Shown: in pieces, positions 1 to 8,800 of the stretch
Layout of the letters: each line of letters begins with the position of its first letter
How positions within the stretch are numbered: the first letter of the stretch is position 1
Assembly (NCBI GenBank): GCA_022758985.1
Contig: JAEMQC010000059.1
Location: 1 to 14,247, forward strand
Direction of reading: 5' to 3'
Length of the DNA: 14,247 bases
Source: Campylobacteraceae bacterium
GTDB lineage: Bacteria > Campylobacterota > Campylobacteria > Campylobacterales > UBA6016
Translations under genes and position numbers: made by a program
The notes under the pieces: model-generated
Seen by the model: the letters and a program-made list of their open reading frames with translations, nothing else
Told to the model about the DNA's origin: nothing
Database searches by the model: none

Positions 1-738
1 GATTATTTTATGCCTCGAATGGATGGTTTTGAGCTTGTTACTAGGCTCAGAAAGATAAAAAGCAAAGACGAGCTATCGATAATTGCCGTATCTGGCGATG
101 CTAGCGAAATAGTCATATCTAAGTTTTTGAAATTCGGAGCAAACGACTACATCAAAAAGCCTTTTAGCAAAGAGGAGTTTGTCTGCAGGGTAAACAACAA
201 TGTAGAGTATCTATATTTGATTGCATTCCAAAAAGAGCTTGTTAATTTTGACTTTTTAACCGGGCTTTATAATAAAAAATATTTAACTGAAACAGGAAAA
301 ACTCTGCACGAAAATGCCGTCAGGGGCAATATAGATTTTATTGTTGGCATGATGGATATCGATAACTTTAAACTGATAAACGATAGATATGGTCATGACG
401 TTGGAGATCTTGTGATAAAAGATTTTGCCAGATGTCTAAACGAGTGTTTTAGAAAATCGGACGTTATCTGTAGGTTTGGCGGCGAAGAGTTTTGCGTGCT
501 TCTTACAAACGTAGAGGATCGATATATAGAGCACACTTTTGAAAAACTGATACATACCGTAAGAGCTAGCCAGATAGTTACAAAAGAAAAAGAGATAGTA
601 TCCTATAGCGTATCAATTGGAGTTTGCGCTACGCTGATGGATAGTTTTGAGGCTATGCTTAAAAGAGCCGACGAAAAATTGTATGAAGCTAAGAGAGCCG
701 GTAAGGATAGGGTAATTACCGATATAATACCTTCTTAG
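1..738 (+). CDS. REC-GGDEF response regulator, diguanylate cyclase (5' truncated)
   Basis: The reading frame is open from base 1, so the gene starts upstream of the window. Counting the first codon (GAT) as residue 1, D1 sits where CheY D57 does: S31 of AVSG and K53 of KKP fall at exactly the spacing of CheY T87 and K109. The visible part is therefore the second half of a receiver domain with all downstream switch residues. A GGDEF domain follows from about residue 82 (DFLTGLYNKK). Its active-site motif is GGEEF at 160-164, and an RKSD inhibitory I-site lies five residues upstream, so it should make cyclic di-GMP and be product-inhibited. The architecture recalls Campylobacter CbrR, which has two receiver domains, but whether a second one exists lies outside the window. 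Its stop overlaps the stop of the convergent ABC ATPase gene. Confidence 0.93.
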   Translation, partial: DYFMPRMDGFELVTRLRKIKSKDELSIIAVSGDASEIVISKFLKFGANDYIKKPFSKEEFVCRVNNNVEYLYLIAFQKELVNFDFLTGLYNKKYLTETGKTLHENAVRGNIDFIVGMMDIDNFKLINDRYGHDVGDLVIKDFARCLNECFRKSDVICRFGGEEFCVLLTNVEDRYIEHTFEKLIHTVRASQIVTKEKEIVSYSVSIGVCATLMDSFEAMLKRADEKLYEAKRAGKDRVITDIIPS

Positions 739-1475
739 TTTTTTATCTCTCTACCTTCAAGAAAGCACTGTACTATTTGATTGTCCGTATTTCTAAAGGC
801 GGACGCTTCGCCTTTTTCTATAATTACGCCCTCATATAACATCGCCGCATAATCGGCGCATTTGAACGCCTCCTTGATGTCGTGACTTATTAGTACGGAT
901 GTGATTTTAAACTCCCTTTGAAGCTTTATTATCATCTGGCTTATCTGGTCGCTTATGATTGGGTCAAGGCCGGTTGTGGGCTCGTCGTATAGCAGGATTT
1001 TTGGTTTTAATATTATCGTTCTAGCCAGTCCCGCCCTTTTTCTCATACCCCCTGAAAGCTCGTCCGGATAAAGTTTTGATACCCTCTGTGGTTCTAGAGC
1101 TACCATCTCTAGCGCCGCGTACACCTCTTTTTTTATCTCGTCTTCCGTCTTTGACGTGTGCTCTCTAAGTGGGAATGCGACATTCTCATATACGTTCATA
1201 CTGTCAAACAAAGCGCCGCTTTGAAACAAAAAGCCTATCTTTTTTCTAAGCTCCAACAGCTCTTTACCGTGAAGCGATGTCACCATTTCGCCATCGACCA
1301 ATATTTCGCCTTCGTCCGGTTTTAGAAGTCCAACTATATGTTTTATTATCGTTGATTTACCGCTTCCGGATAGACCGAATATGACCGTTGTCGCACCCTC
1401 TTTGATGTCGAGGTCGACACCTTTTAATATCTCTTTTTTGCCGAAACTTTTTTTTAGGTTTCTAATCTTAATCAT
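735..1475 (-). CDS. MlaF-type ABC transporter ATP-binding protein
   Basis: This 246-aa nucleotide-binding subunit has every catalytic motif: Walker A GLSGSGKS (34-41), Q-loop Q85, signature LSGGM (140-144), Walker B ILLYDEP (160-166) and switch His in SHD (H198). The FQSGALFDSMNVYENVAFPL stretch after the Q-loop and the LSGGMRKRAGLAR signature are typical of the MlaF/Ttg2A/IamA family. Members of that family power MlaE permeases moving phospholipids or hydrophobic compounds between the membranes. Here it is the last gene of the leftward operon, overlapping the DUF4149-like gene by 8 bases. No MlaE permease or MCE-domain MlaD gene is in the window, so its partner is unknown; the permease may be encoded elsewhere. 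The family call is secure, the substrate is not. Confidence 0.9.
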   Translation of the reverse strand: MIKIRNLKKSFGKKEILKGVDLDIKEGATTVIFGLSGSGKSTIIKHIVGLLKPDEGEILVDGEMVTSLHGKELLELRKKIGFLFQSGALFDSMNVYENVAFPLREHTSKTEDEIKKEVYAALEMVALEPQRVSKLYPDELSGGMRKRAGLARTIILKPKILLYDEPTTGLDPIISDQISQMIIKLQREFKITSVLISHDIKEAFKCADYAAMLYEGVIIEKGEASAFRNTDNQIVQCFLEGREIKN

Positions 1476-1971
1476 TAGACCTCTTTTCTTTCCATATATT
1501 GCACGGCAAAACGGTTGACATTCTCATAAAAAAAGCGACGATAAGCGTCACCAAAAGAAGCTTGAAATCAAATTCGGCTATCTTGTGTACCGTTTCAAAT
1601 GTCTTCGATGTTAGCGCCTCTTCGCCCATGGCTTGGTATCCTATGATTTGAGGGGTAAGTATGAAGGCATAGAGTCCTATTGCGGCGACATTTATAAAAG
1701 AAATTCCGAGCATCGTTTTGCTATTTTTCTTGTTTACCGCCAAAAAACCCTCAAACGCTATCGTAATAGCGGCCGTCGTAAGTAAAACATAGTTAAATCT
1801 AGAAAATATCTCGCTCATCATAAGTCCGGCGTCATATCTTCCCAAAAGCTTTACTCCAAAAACCACTTCCGAGTGGAAGATAATTGGCGCCACCATTGCG
1901 CCCAGCAAGAAAACGCCCATAGCCGAAGCGGCGAGGGAGAAAAGATAGAATGAGGTAAAAAGTTTTATCAT
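1468..1971 (-). CDS. DUF4149-like four-helix membrane protein
   Basis: This 167-aa hydrophobic protein has about four predicted membrane segments, near residues 7-32, 60-78, 87-108 and 136-152. A loop containing HSEVVFG and a basic C-terminal tail (KEKRSND) are also present. The small four-helix layout with a conserved polar first loop resembles DUF4149 (TMEM205-like) proteins common in Campylobacterota; the match is from memory of the family pattern. The biochemical function of that family is not established. The start codon overlaps the prmC stop as ATGA, and the 3' end overlaps the ATPase start by 8 bases, so the ATPase may depend on translation of this gene. A functional link with the ATPase is possible but unproven. 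Confidence 0.75.
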   Translation of the reverse strand: MIKLFTSFYLFSLAASAMGVFLLGAMVAPIIFHSEVVFGVKLLGRYDAGLMMSEIFSRFNYVLLTTAAITIAFEGFLAVNKKNSKTMLGISFINVAAIGLYAFILTPQIIGYQAMGEEALTSKTFETVHKIAEFDFKLLLVTLIVAFFMRMSTVLPCNIWKEKRSND

Positions 1972-2783
1972 CTGTTTTCCTTAATAATCCAAAAACCTCT
2001 GTCAAGACCGGCATAGTCCTTGTAAAATCCGAATTTTGATGCCGGTTTTGATTTTAGTATTGCTTCGATCGGCGCTTTTTGGTCAAAACCCATTTCGCAC
2101 ACAAAAGCTTTAAAGCCCATTTCATAAAAGCCGTCTATTGCGGCTTTTATTATCTCTTCGCCGCTTTCTCCTCCAAAAAGAGCGAGGTGTGGCTCATGCA
2201 GCACGTTTTTTTCTAGCTTGTAGCCGTTTTGTATATACGGCGGATTTGCGGTTAGTATATCAAAACTATCGTTTTTTATGTTACTAAAAAGATCAGATAA
2301 TAAGAAATTTATATCGATTTCTAGTCTTTGCGCATTTATTTTTGCTACTTCTAGCGCATCTTGGCTAATATCGGAAGCGGTTACCGAGAGATTTGGCATA
2401 AGTTTTTTCATGGTGCACGCTACGGCTCCGCTTCCGGTGCAGATGTCCAAAAGCGACTTTGCGTCTATATCTTGCGCAACTCTTTTTGCGAGTTCGACTA
2501 GAAGCTCTGTTTCCGGACGCGGAATGAGGCAGCGGTTGTCTACAAAAAAGTCATATCCGTAAAAGCAGGCCTCGTTGACTATATACTCGAAAGGAATATC
2601 TCTTTTTCTCTGCTCCAAAAAACTTTCAAAGACGGCGTCGTCTATTCTGGCATCATCGTTTGCTATGACGCTTGCAGCGCTCATGGATAGATTTTTGGCA
2701 AAAAGCCAGGTGCACTCTTTGGCAGCCGTGTCTATGCCCGGTAATTCGCTTTTTGCTATATTGATAGCCTCTTTTATGGTCAT
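1968..2783 (-). CDS. prmC: Release factor glutamine methyltransferase PrmC (HemK)
   Basis: PrmC methylates the glutamine of the GGQ motif in peptide chain release factors RF1 and RF2, using S-adenosylmethionine in the cytoplasm. The 271-aa length is normal. Visible signatures are the N-terminal helical substrate-binding region, the linker motif IPRPETELLVE (87-97), the SAM-binding motif I around DICTGSGAVA (113-122) and the catalytic NPPY motif (180-183). The gene overlaps the protease gene upstream and the DUF4149-like gene downstream by four bases each, as ATGA. From memory, Helicobacter pylori also places hemK (HP0381) beside a Ste24-like zinc protease gene (HP0382), so the pairing seems conserved in the phylum. 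Confidence 0.96.
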   Translation of the reverse strand: MTIKEAINIAKSELPGIDTAAKECTWLFAKNLSMSAASVIANDDARIDDAVFESFLEQRKRDIPFEYIVNEACFYGYDFFVDNRCLIPRPETELLVELAKRVAQDIDAKSLLDICTGSGAVACTMKKLMPNLSVTASDISQDALEVAKINAQRLEIDINFLLSDLFSNIKNDSFDILTANPPYIQNGYKLEKNVLHEPHLALFGGESGEEIIKAAIDGFYEMGFKAFVCEMGFDQKAPIEAILKSKPASKFGFYKDYAGLDRGFWIIKENR

Positions 2784-3985
2784 AGTGCTTTTAACTTCTC
2801 TATTCTTTGCGTAATCGGTGGATGTGTGTAGTCGAAGAATATCTTTATCTTTGACGCTACCGGAAACGCTTTATTCTCTTTTGCTAATGTTTTAAGCGCC
2901 CCTATCATAGACTCTTTAAACCCCATCTTGGCGGCGTACGCATCCGCTTCAAATTCGTTTTTCTTGTATATAAAATTGATTAGCGGCATCAGAAAATATA
3001 GAGCTGCGCTTGAGAAGAGCATAAAGACTACGACCGTTGCTGCACCGTTTTTTTCAAGGCCTATCGCATTATAAAATGGAGCCTCTAGCGCTCCAAGCAG
3101 AAAGCAGAGGAAAAAAAATGCAGCCATCATCGTGCCCATAGAGGAGAGTATATGTTTGTGTTTGAAGTGTCCTAGTTCATGCGCCACTACACCGAATATC
3201 TCCTCTTTGGAGAGTTTTTCTATAAGCGTGTCATAGAGGGCGACTCTTTTTGATTTGCCTATTCCGGCGAAGTATGCGTTTAGTCTTGTATCTCTTTTAC
3301 CTGCGTCTATCCTATATATCTCGTTTAGCTCGAATCCGCTTCTTCTTGCAAGCTCTTTTAGGCCGTCCGTAATTTCGCTGTTTTCTAATTTTTCGAACTT
3401 GTTGAACAGCGGAGCTATGAAGTTCGGATATAGGATATTTGCGCCTATTATAAAAGCGGCTATTACTCCAAACACAAAAAGCCACCATAGGGCAAATGAA
3501 TTTATGAATAGTATAGAGACAAAAGAGAGAGCGCCGCCAAAAAACATCGTAAGTAAAAACTCTTTTAGCTTATCGGAGGCAAAAAGCCCCGGTGTTGTAG
3601 CCGTAAAGCCGAATTTTTTGTCGAGCCAAAAAACGGAGGCTATTTTTACTGGCATCTCCAAAATAAAGCCGGCCGCAAGGAAAGCCATTACTCCGGACGT
3701 TTGAGCAAGCAAAGAGTCTGACGATAGAAGCGGATGCAGAAATTTTAAGCCGACAAAAATCCATAGACAAAAAATAGACATATCGAATATGCTCTCAAAG
3801 AGCGCAAATCTCTCCTTTGCGATAGCATAACTCTTTGCTTTCTCAAGCTCGTTTGCATCAAACTCCGGCAGCTCCTTGTTGAAGTTTTTTAGAAAACGTA
3901 TCTGTGAACTGCTGACGAATATTTTTGAGAGGGTATATAGCGTATAAAATAAAATTAATACTAGAAATATTGTTTTCTGTTCCAT
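2780..3985 (-). CDS. M48 family (Ste24-like) integral membrane zinc metalloprotease
   Basis: This 401-aa protein is a membrane-embedded metalloprotease of the Ste24/CAAX prenyl protease 1 type. The zinc motif HELGH is at residues 269-273. The third ligand is the Glu of NEFEADAYA (about E344), followed by the conserved Asp, and the C-terminal HPP (in YTHPPITQRIEKL) is typical of the family. Several hydrophobic segments flank the catalytic region. The ATG at 3985 was chosen: it is preceded by AAGAAG at suitable spacing and leads straight into the hydrophobic N-terminus. The frame extends 14 codons further to a TTG at 4027, but that start would lie at the likely -10 box. In bacteria lacking prenylated proteins this family probably handles membrane-protein quality control. 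It is the first gene of the four-gene operon. Confidence 0.93.
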   Translation of the reverse strand: MEQKTIFLVLILFYTLYTLSKIFVSSSQIRFLKNFNKELPEFDANELEKAKSYAIAKERFALFESIFDMSIFCLWIFVGLKFLHPLLSSDSLLAQTSGVMAFLAAGFILEMPVKIASVFWLDKKFGFTATTPGLFASDKLKEFLLTMFFGGALSFVSILFINSFALWWLFVFGVIAAFIIGANILYPNFIAPLFNKFEKLENSEITDGLKELARRSGFELNEIYRIDAGKRDTRLNAYFAGIGKSKRVALYDTLIEKLSKEEIFGVVAHELGHFKHKHILSSMGTMMAAFFFLCFLLGALEAPFYNAIGLEKNGAATVVVFMLFSSAALYFLMPLINFIYKKNEFEADAYAAKMGFKESMIGALKTLAKENKAFPVASKIKIFFDYTHPPITQRIEKLKAL

Positions 3986-4018
3986 TTTTGCTTCTTTGTT
4001 ACTATATTTTTTTGCCGG

Positions 4019-4024
4019 ATTATA
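4019..4024 (-). promoter_or_regulatory. Candidate -10 box for the M48-prmC operon
   Basis: Read on the minus strand this is a perfect TATAAT, preceded directly by TTTTG, resembling the extended -10 elements of Campylobacter vegetative promoters, which often lack a -35 box. Transcription would begin roughly 25-30 bases before the ATG at 3985. No -35 match is claimed. Confidence 0.6.
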
Positions 4025-4061
4025 CAAAATAGAGCCTCAATAGATACTTTTGGTAACACCT

Positions 4062-4073
4062 TGGATATATCCA
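4062..4073. promoter_or_regulatory. Perfect 12-bp palindrome in the divergent intergenic region
   Basis: TGGATATATCCA is a perfect inverted repeat with no spacer. It lies about 40 bases upstream of the leftward -10 box and about 115 bases upstream of the candidate rightward -10 box, a position that would suit an operator. A palindrome this short is expected a few times by chance in a window this size, so only its location makes it noteworthy. No known regulator motif is recognised. Confidence 0.3.
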
Positions 4074-4187
4074 GTCTGGCCGATTACCTCCCGCTGTTTA
4101 TGGCTTATTAGCGGCATATTTTTTATTTATTAGAAAAAGTGATGATTACAGCGGCTATTTTTCAGTTTCAATTAAAATTTGATTATG

Positions 4188-4193
4188 TAGAAT
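4188..4193 (+). promoter_or_regulatory. Candidate -10 box for the molybdoenzyme operon
   Basis: TAGAAT, immediately preceded by TATG and an AT-rich tract, matches five of six positions of the vegetative -10 consensus. Transcription from here would give a 5' leader of about 80 bases before the ATG at 4280. There is no convincing -35 box. Other AT-rich stretches in the region could serve instead. Confidence 0.35.
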
Positions 4194-4270
4194 GTTCATT
4201 CCTTGCTGAGCTTGGAAGCCCTATTAATATTTGGCTTTCAAGTATAAGTGCCTTTTTAAAAACTATAAAA

Positions 4271-4274
4271 GGAG
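4271..4274 (+). promoter_or_regulatory. Shine-Dalgarno sequence deciding the Fe-S subunit start
   Basis: GGAG lies five bases before the ATG at 4280. The same frame is open much further upstream, but the conserved ferredoxin sequence begins right at this ATG, so this site fixes the start. Confidence 0.8.
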
Positions 4275-4279
4275 ATTAT

Positions 4280-4915
4280 ATGAAACTAGGCTTCCTAGTT
4301 GACCTTAGCCTGTGTATCGGATGTAAAGCGTGCGAAGTTGCCTGTAAAGCAGAGAACGTCGTACCTTTGTCCATGTGGAGGCTAAGAGTAAAATACGTAG
4401 ATTTCGGTGTTTTCCCTGAGGTAAAAAGAGCGTTTACGCCTCTTAGATGCAATCACTGTGAAAATGCGCCTTGCCAAAGGGTTTGTCCGGTAAGCGCGCT
4501 TCACTATCTTGATAACGGTATCGTAAACGTAGATAAGCAAAGATGTATCGGCTGCGCAGCGTGCGTACTAGCCTGTCCTTACGGCGCTATCTATATCGAT
4601 CCTGAAACAAATACTGCCGATAAATGTACTTATTGCGCACATAGAGTAGAAGCCGGTCTTGCGCCTTCATGCGTAATCATCTGCCCTACAGAAGCTAACA
4701 TATTCGGCGATCTTGACGATCCGTCAAGCAAAATTAGCCAATATATAGCTGCGCATAAAGATACGAGAGTCAGAAAACCTGAAAAAGGCACAATGCCTAA
4801 ACACTTCTATACTTCAGCCGGAGATATTCATCTAAATCCGCTAGCAAGTACAAGAGCCGAAGGATTTAACCTGTTTAATGAAATCGGACACCTAAATCAC
4901 GTTGGAGGCCACTAA
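4280..4915 (+). CDS. Molybdoenzyme iron-sulfur subunit (PsrB/DmsB/TtrB-like, four [4Fe-4S])
   Basis: This 211-aa electron-transfer subunit carries sixteen Cys in the four blocks of the DmsB/PsrB/NrfC family: C12/15/18/22, C57/60/65/69, C89/92/95/99 and C116/119/131/135. The blocks should bind four [4Fe-4S] clusters forming a wire between the membrane subunit and the molybdenum protein. There is no Tat signal of its own, which fits piggyback export with the catalytic subunit. The start was placed at the ATG after GGAG (4271-4274). The 47 codons that could be added upstream encode nothing ferredoxin-like. Its stop overlaps the start of the NrfD-like gene by one base (TAATG). The family is certain; which reductase or oxidase it serves cannot be told from this subunit. 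Confidence 0.95.
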   Translation: MKLGFLVDLSLCIGCKACEVACKAENVVPLSMWRLRVKYVDFGVFPEVKRAFTPLRCNHCENAPCQRVCPVSALHYLDNGIVNVDKQRCIGCAACVLACPYGAIYIDPETNTADKCTYCAHRVEAGLAPSCVIICPTEANIFGDLDDPSSKISQYIAAHKDTRVRKPEKGTMPKHFYTSAGDIHLNPLASTRAEGFNLFNEIGHLNHVGGH

Positions 4916-5826
4916 TGATATTTGAGTCACTTGTAGCCGATGTTCCGGTTTTAAAATCGGCGATAGTTACCCTTGACGTACTATTTACGCAAATAGCGTG
5001 GGGTTGGATAATAGTTATGAATATGTGGGCGAAATCTATCGCAACCGGCGTATTCTTTGTTGGTCTTTATATGATGAGAAAATATCCGTCAAGCGAGACT
5101 TTCTATAAATATCTTATTCCTATTTTGGGTCTTATATTTGTCGGTATTACGCTTTTGTTTACGGTTATCGACCTTCACAAACCGTTTAGAGCGTTTTATA
5201 TATTCCTTCATTCGCACTTTACCTCTGCGATTACTTGGGGCGCATGGTTTATAAACATATACTCTCTAGTTCTTGTTTTGTGGCTTTGGGCGACAATCAA
5301 AAAAGACGAAAAACTATTCTCAAAACTTGCTATTCCTGGTCTTGTAATAGCATTTTTGACGACTGTATATACGGCGGGTCTTATGGGTCTTTCAAACGCT
5401 AGAGAGATTTGGCAGACTCCGACTGAGATAGTTCAAATGATTCTTGCCGCCGGACTTGCCGGAAGCGCTATATTCCTAATAGTAGGCAAAATCAATCTTG
5501 ACGATGCACAAAAGCAAAAGCTTGGCGTAATCCTCGGTTTTGCGGCGCTGTTCTCTCTAATAATTTACATTTCAGAGCTGATTTTTGCTCCTACGAAATC
5601 CGAAGAAGCCGAGTGGGTTGTGCACTATCTAACCCATGGAGCTATGGCTGTTTATTTTGCACTCGGTCTGATTATAGCTTTTGCTATTCCGGCTGCTCTT
5701 GCATTCGTATCAAATAGAACAAAAAATTCAATGTTGCTACTTCCTGCCGCACTGTTGGCGCTTGTAGGACTTTGGATGGTAAAACATGCGTGGCTTATAG
5801 CTCCGCAAATGATGCCGCTAAGTTAA
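4915..5826 (+). CDS. NrfD/PsrC-family quinone-reactive membrane subunit
   Basis: This 303-aa polytopic protein has about eight hydrophobic helices and no haem-binding pattern obvious by eye. The sequence around DLHKPFRAFYIFLHSHFTS and the later YISELIFAP are characteristic of the NrfD/PsrC/TtrC family, which exchanges electrons with menaquinol or menaquinone and anchors the Fe-S and catalytic subunits at the periplasmic face. A GGAGG at 4904-4908 provides the ribosome site inside the end of the Fe-S gene, and the genes overlap by one base, suggesting coupled synthesis. It is followed after 12 bases by the catalytic gene. It is shorter than the longest PsrC proteins but within the family range. 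Confidence 0.92.
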   Translation: MIFESLVADVPVLKSAIVTLDVLFTQIAWGWIIVMNMWAKSIATGVFFVGLYMMRKYPSSETFYKYLIPILGLIFVGITLLFTVIDLHKPFRAFYIFLHSHFTSAITWGAWFINIYSLVLVLWLWATIKKDEKLFSKLAIPGLVIAFLTTVYTAGLMGLSNAREIWQTPTEIVQMILAAGLAGSAIFLIVGKINLDDAQKQKLGVILGFAALFSLIIYISELIFAPTKSEEAEWVVHYLTHGAMAVYFALGLIIAFAIPAALAFVSNRTKNSMLLLPAALLALVGLWMVKHAWLIAPQMMPLS

Positions 5827-5838
5827 GGGAGAGAGAGG

Positions 5839-8800
5839 ATGATAAAAAGAAGAGATTTTCTAAAACTTTCAATCGTTGGCGCAGGTGTCGGCGTCGTTGC
5901 TAGCGGCGCTGTAAAATCATTTATTCCTTCGCTTGAAGCCGGAAGCGATGTTGCAAAGTTTGACAAAATTCCTGTTTCAAACGGAAACTTCGCATACTAT
6001 CCGCCGTTTGATAAATGGAACTCTTGGAAAGAGATGGACGGAGACGACTGGAAAAACGGAGGCACGGCAAGACATGACGTAAAAGTACACGACTATATGC
6101 TTGTGCCTACCGCATGTAACAACTGCGAAGCGTCATGCGGCCTTCTTGCATACGTAGACAAAGAGAGCATGTCTGTTAAAAAAATATTTGGTAACCCTCT
6201 GCATACGGCATCTCTGGGCAGAACTTGTTCAAAAGGTGTTGCCGCATATAGCCAGATGTATGACCCAGATAGAATCCCGTTCCCGCTCAAAAGAGCGCCT
6301 GGCTCAAAAAGAGGCGAAGGCAAATGGGTTAGGACTACTTGGGATGAAGCGCTAACTACAATCGGTAAAAAAATAAGAGAAACGCTAAAAAGCGGCGACG
6401 CTACTAGCAAAAAAGCCATTATGTATCACGTGGGTAGACCAAACGAAAACGGCTTTACGCCTAGAGTTTGGCATACTCTTGGACAAGATTGTACAAACTC
6501 GCATACAAACATCTGCTCGGCAAACGGTAGAGCCAGCTCTTTGATGTGGGTAAACGACGATAGAACCTCTCCGGATTGGGCGAACTCCAAGCTTGTTTTG
6601 CTTGCTTCGTCTCACGCCGCCGATGCAGGACACTACTTCCAGCAATCTGCCGGTCTTATATCAAAAGCTAGAAAAGCGGGCGCCAAGCTTGTCGTTATGG
6701 ATCCTAGGATGTCAAACTCTGCGGGTGTGGCGGATCTGTGGATCGCTTGCTGGCCTGGTACCGAGGCTGCTATATTCCTTGCGATTGCAAATAGGATATT
6801 GCACGAAGGCAAATATGATGCTAAATTCGTAAAAGATTGGTACAACTGGCAAAATCTTATGGATGACAAGGCGTATATGGAGTACCTCAAAAAAGAGGGC
6901 TTTATAACCACTCTTCCAAAAGACGGCAGTTTTGAGAGCTTCATAGAAGTTCTAAAAGACATGTACAAAGACTATACGATGGAGTGGGCTTCAAAAGAGA
7001 GCCACGTTCCGCTAGATAGACTTGAAAAACTATATGAGTATTTCGTATGGGCTGGCAAAGAGATTACGTCGTTTAACTGGAGAGGACCGAGCGCCGGTAA
7101 TAGGGGCGGTTGGCTATATGGTAAAAACATGATATTTGCCCTATCTCTTGTCGGTTCTATGCAAGGCAAGGGGCAGCTTGGCTTTGAGCATATGAAAGCT
7201 ATCTTCGTCGCCGGAAAAGGCGGAAAAGCTTGCCAAGCCGAGAAAGCTCCGAACGTAGACGAGTGGAATGAGCTTAGCTGGCCGCCAGAGTGGCCTCTTG
7301 CAAGCTATGAGCTATCCATGTGTCTGCCTCACCTTCTTGCGGATACTGCATGGCAAGAAAAATGGAGAGCAAAAGGTCTTACGGTTCCATCCAAGCTTGC
7401 GGTATGGTTCCCTAGACAATACAATCCGGTATGGATCAATCCGGACGGCTTTAGATGGGTGGACGTTCTAAAAGACGAGACAAAAATGGAGCTTACGGTA
7501 AATCCATCCCCTATGTGGTCTGAGACAAACTGGTATATGGACTACATCTTGCCTACTGGTCTTGCGGGTGAGAGACACGACCAGCACTCGGAGGCGTCAA
7601 AACCTGAAGCGTGGACAAGCTTCCGTCAACCGGTTCTTAGAGTAATGCTTGAAAAAACTGGATGGAAACCAAAAAATCCGGCAAGAGCTACTTTGGAAGC
7701 GCATATGAAAGCGGGTCTTGGTGAAATCTGGGAAGAGAACGAGATGTGGATAAACCTTGTGTTTGCCGCCGACCCTGACGGAAGCCTCGGCATTAGACAA
7801 TACTGGGAGTCAAAAGCAAATCCAGGTAAGCCTGTAACAATACCTGAGTATTACGATGCAGTATTCGCAAACTTGCCTAACCTTGCTGCTGCTGCGGCTA
7901 CGGCTGCTGCGCAAAAGGCGCAAAATGCGAAAACTCCGCTTGAAAAAGAGCTTGCGGCGTTTGCGCAAAAGTATCCTAACTATGACTTTATGAGGGATAG
8001 AGGTACCTGGACTGAGGCTACAAATATATTCGATATATACAAAAGAGAAGTTCACGTTGACCACGAGAAGCATACGATAAAAACAAAAGCGATGCAGTTC
8101 TGGGAAGCGCCTGTAGAGTATCCGATGTCCAGCGTAAAAATAGACCCTAGAACAAACGTGGCATACGTACAAACTTCAGAGGGTAGACATAATGTCGGCG
8201 TTCAATATGAGGGCAAGCTTGTAGACGGCTTCGAGACGCCTAGCAAAAAACTTGATTTCTATGTGGACTGGATGAAAGAGTGGGGCTGGCCGGAATATGC
8301 GATTCCGATGTATCCAAAAAACGAAGAGCAAAAGAAAAAATATGTGCATGTAACAAGCCACGTAAATCACATATATATGAAAGAGCCGAATGCGTTTGCG
8401 CTCAATCCGATATTCAGGCTACCGTACAATATCCATACGAGAAGCATAAACTCGAAATGGCTAATGGAAATCAGTCAAAACCATAACCCTGTGTGGATGG
8501 CGCCAGGGGACGCCAAAAAACTTGGGCTCAAAACGGGCGATCCTATCAAGGTGAGAGTAGTGGATACCGTAACTGATCTTGAGTCCGGTTACTTTGTCGG
8601 TATGTGTGTAACGACTGAGGGCATACTTCCTGGTACGCTTACATGTTCACACCACGCCGGCAGATGGAGACTCGTCGATAAGGTCGATATTCCTGGCTTT
8701 GAGCAGCCGCTTGTTGTGCTCGGTACCGGTGCGCCTCTTGCTGAGCTTAAAAAAGAGGGTTTTGTATACTCTCTAAATTATAAAGATGGTATCAAGCCAC

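Noticed and set aside
3255..3704. 149-codon open frame antisense to the M48 protease gene
   Set aside because: The sense frame carries the HELGH and membrane segments of a known family; the antisense product has no recognisable features.
3986..4027. Fourteen-codon upstream extension of the M48 protease from a TTG
   Set aside because: The TTG overlaps the likely -10 box, and the internal ATG at 3985 leads directly into the first membrane helix with an upstream AAGAAG.
4079..4125. CCGCT...AGCGG hairpin before a T run as a terminator
   Set aside because: The stem is only five base pairs with a 14-base loop, and no gene on the plus strand ends upstream of it; retained only as a minor remark in the divergent-region finding.
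4168..4182. Inverted TCAA-N7-TTGA as a possible FNR/CRP-family site
   Set aside because: The half-sites are in the reverse order of the TTGAT-N4-ATCAA consensus and the spacer is wrong, so it is probably chance in AT-rich DNA.
4139..4279. A 47-codon upstream extension of the Fe-S subunit frame
   Set aside because: The conserved ferredoxin sequence and a proper GGAG ribosome site both point to the ATG at 4280. The extension has no recognisable signal or domain and would remove most of the promoter region.
7810..8172. Open frames antisense to the catalytic gene, also at 6093-6419, 6633-6968 and 8778-9152
   Set aside because: They lie wholly within a well-supported coding frame, show no family motifs and have unnatural compositions; they are shadows.
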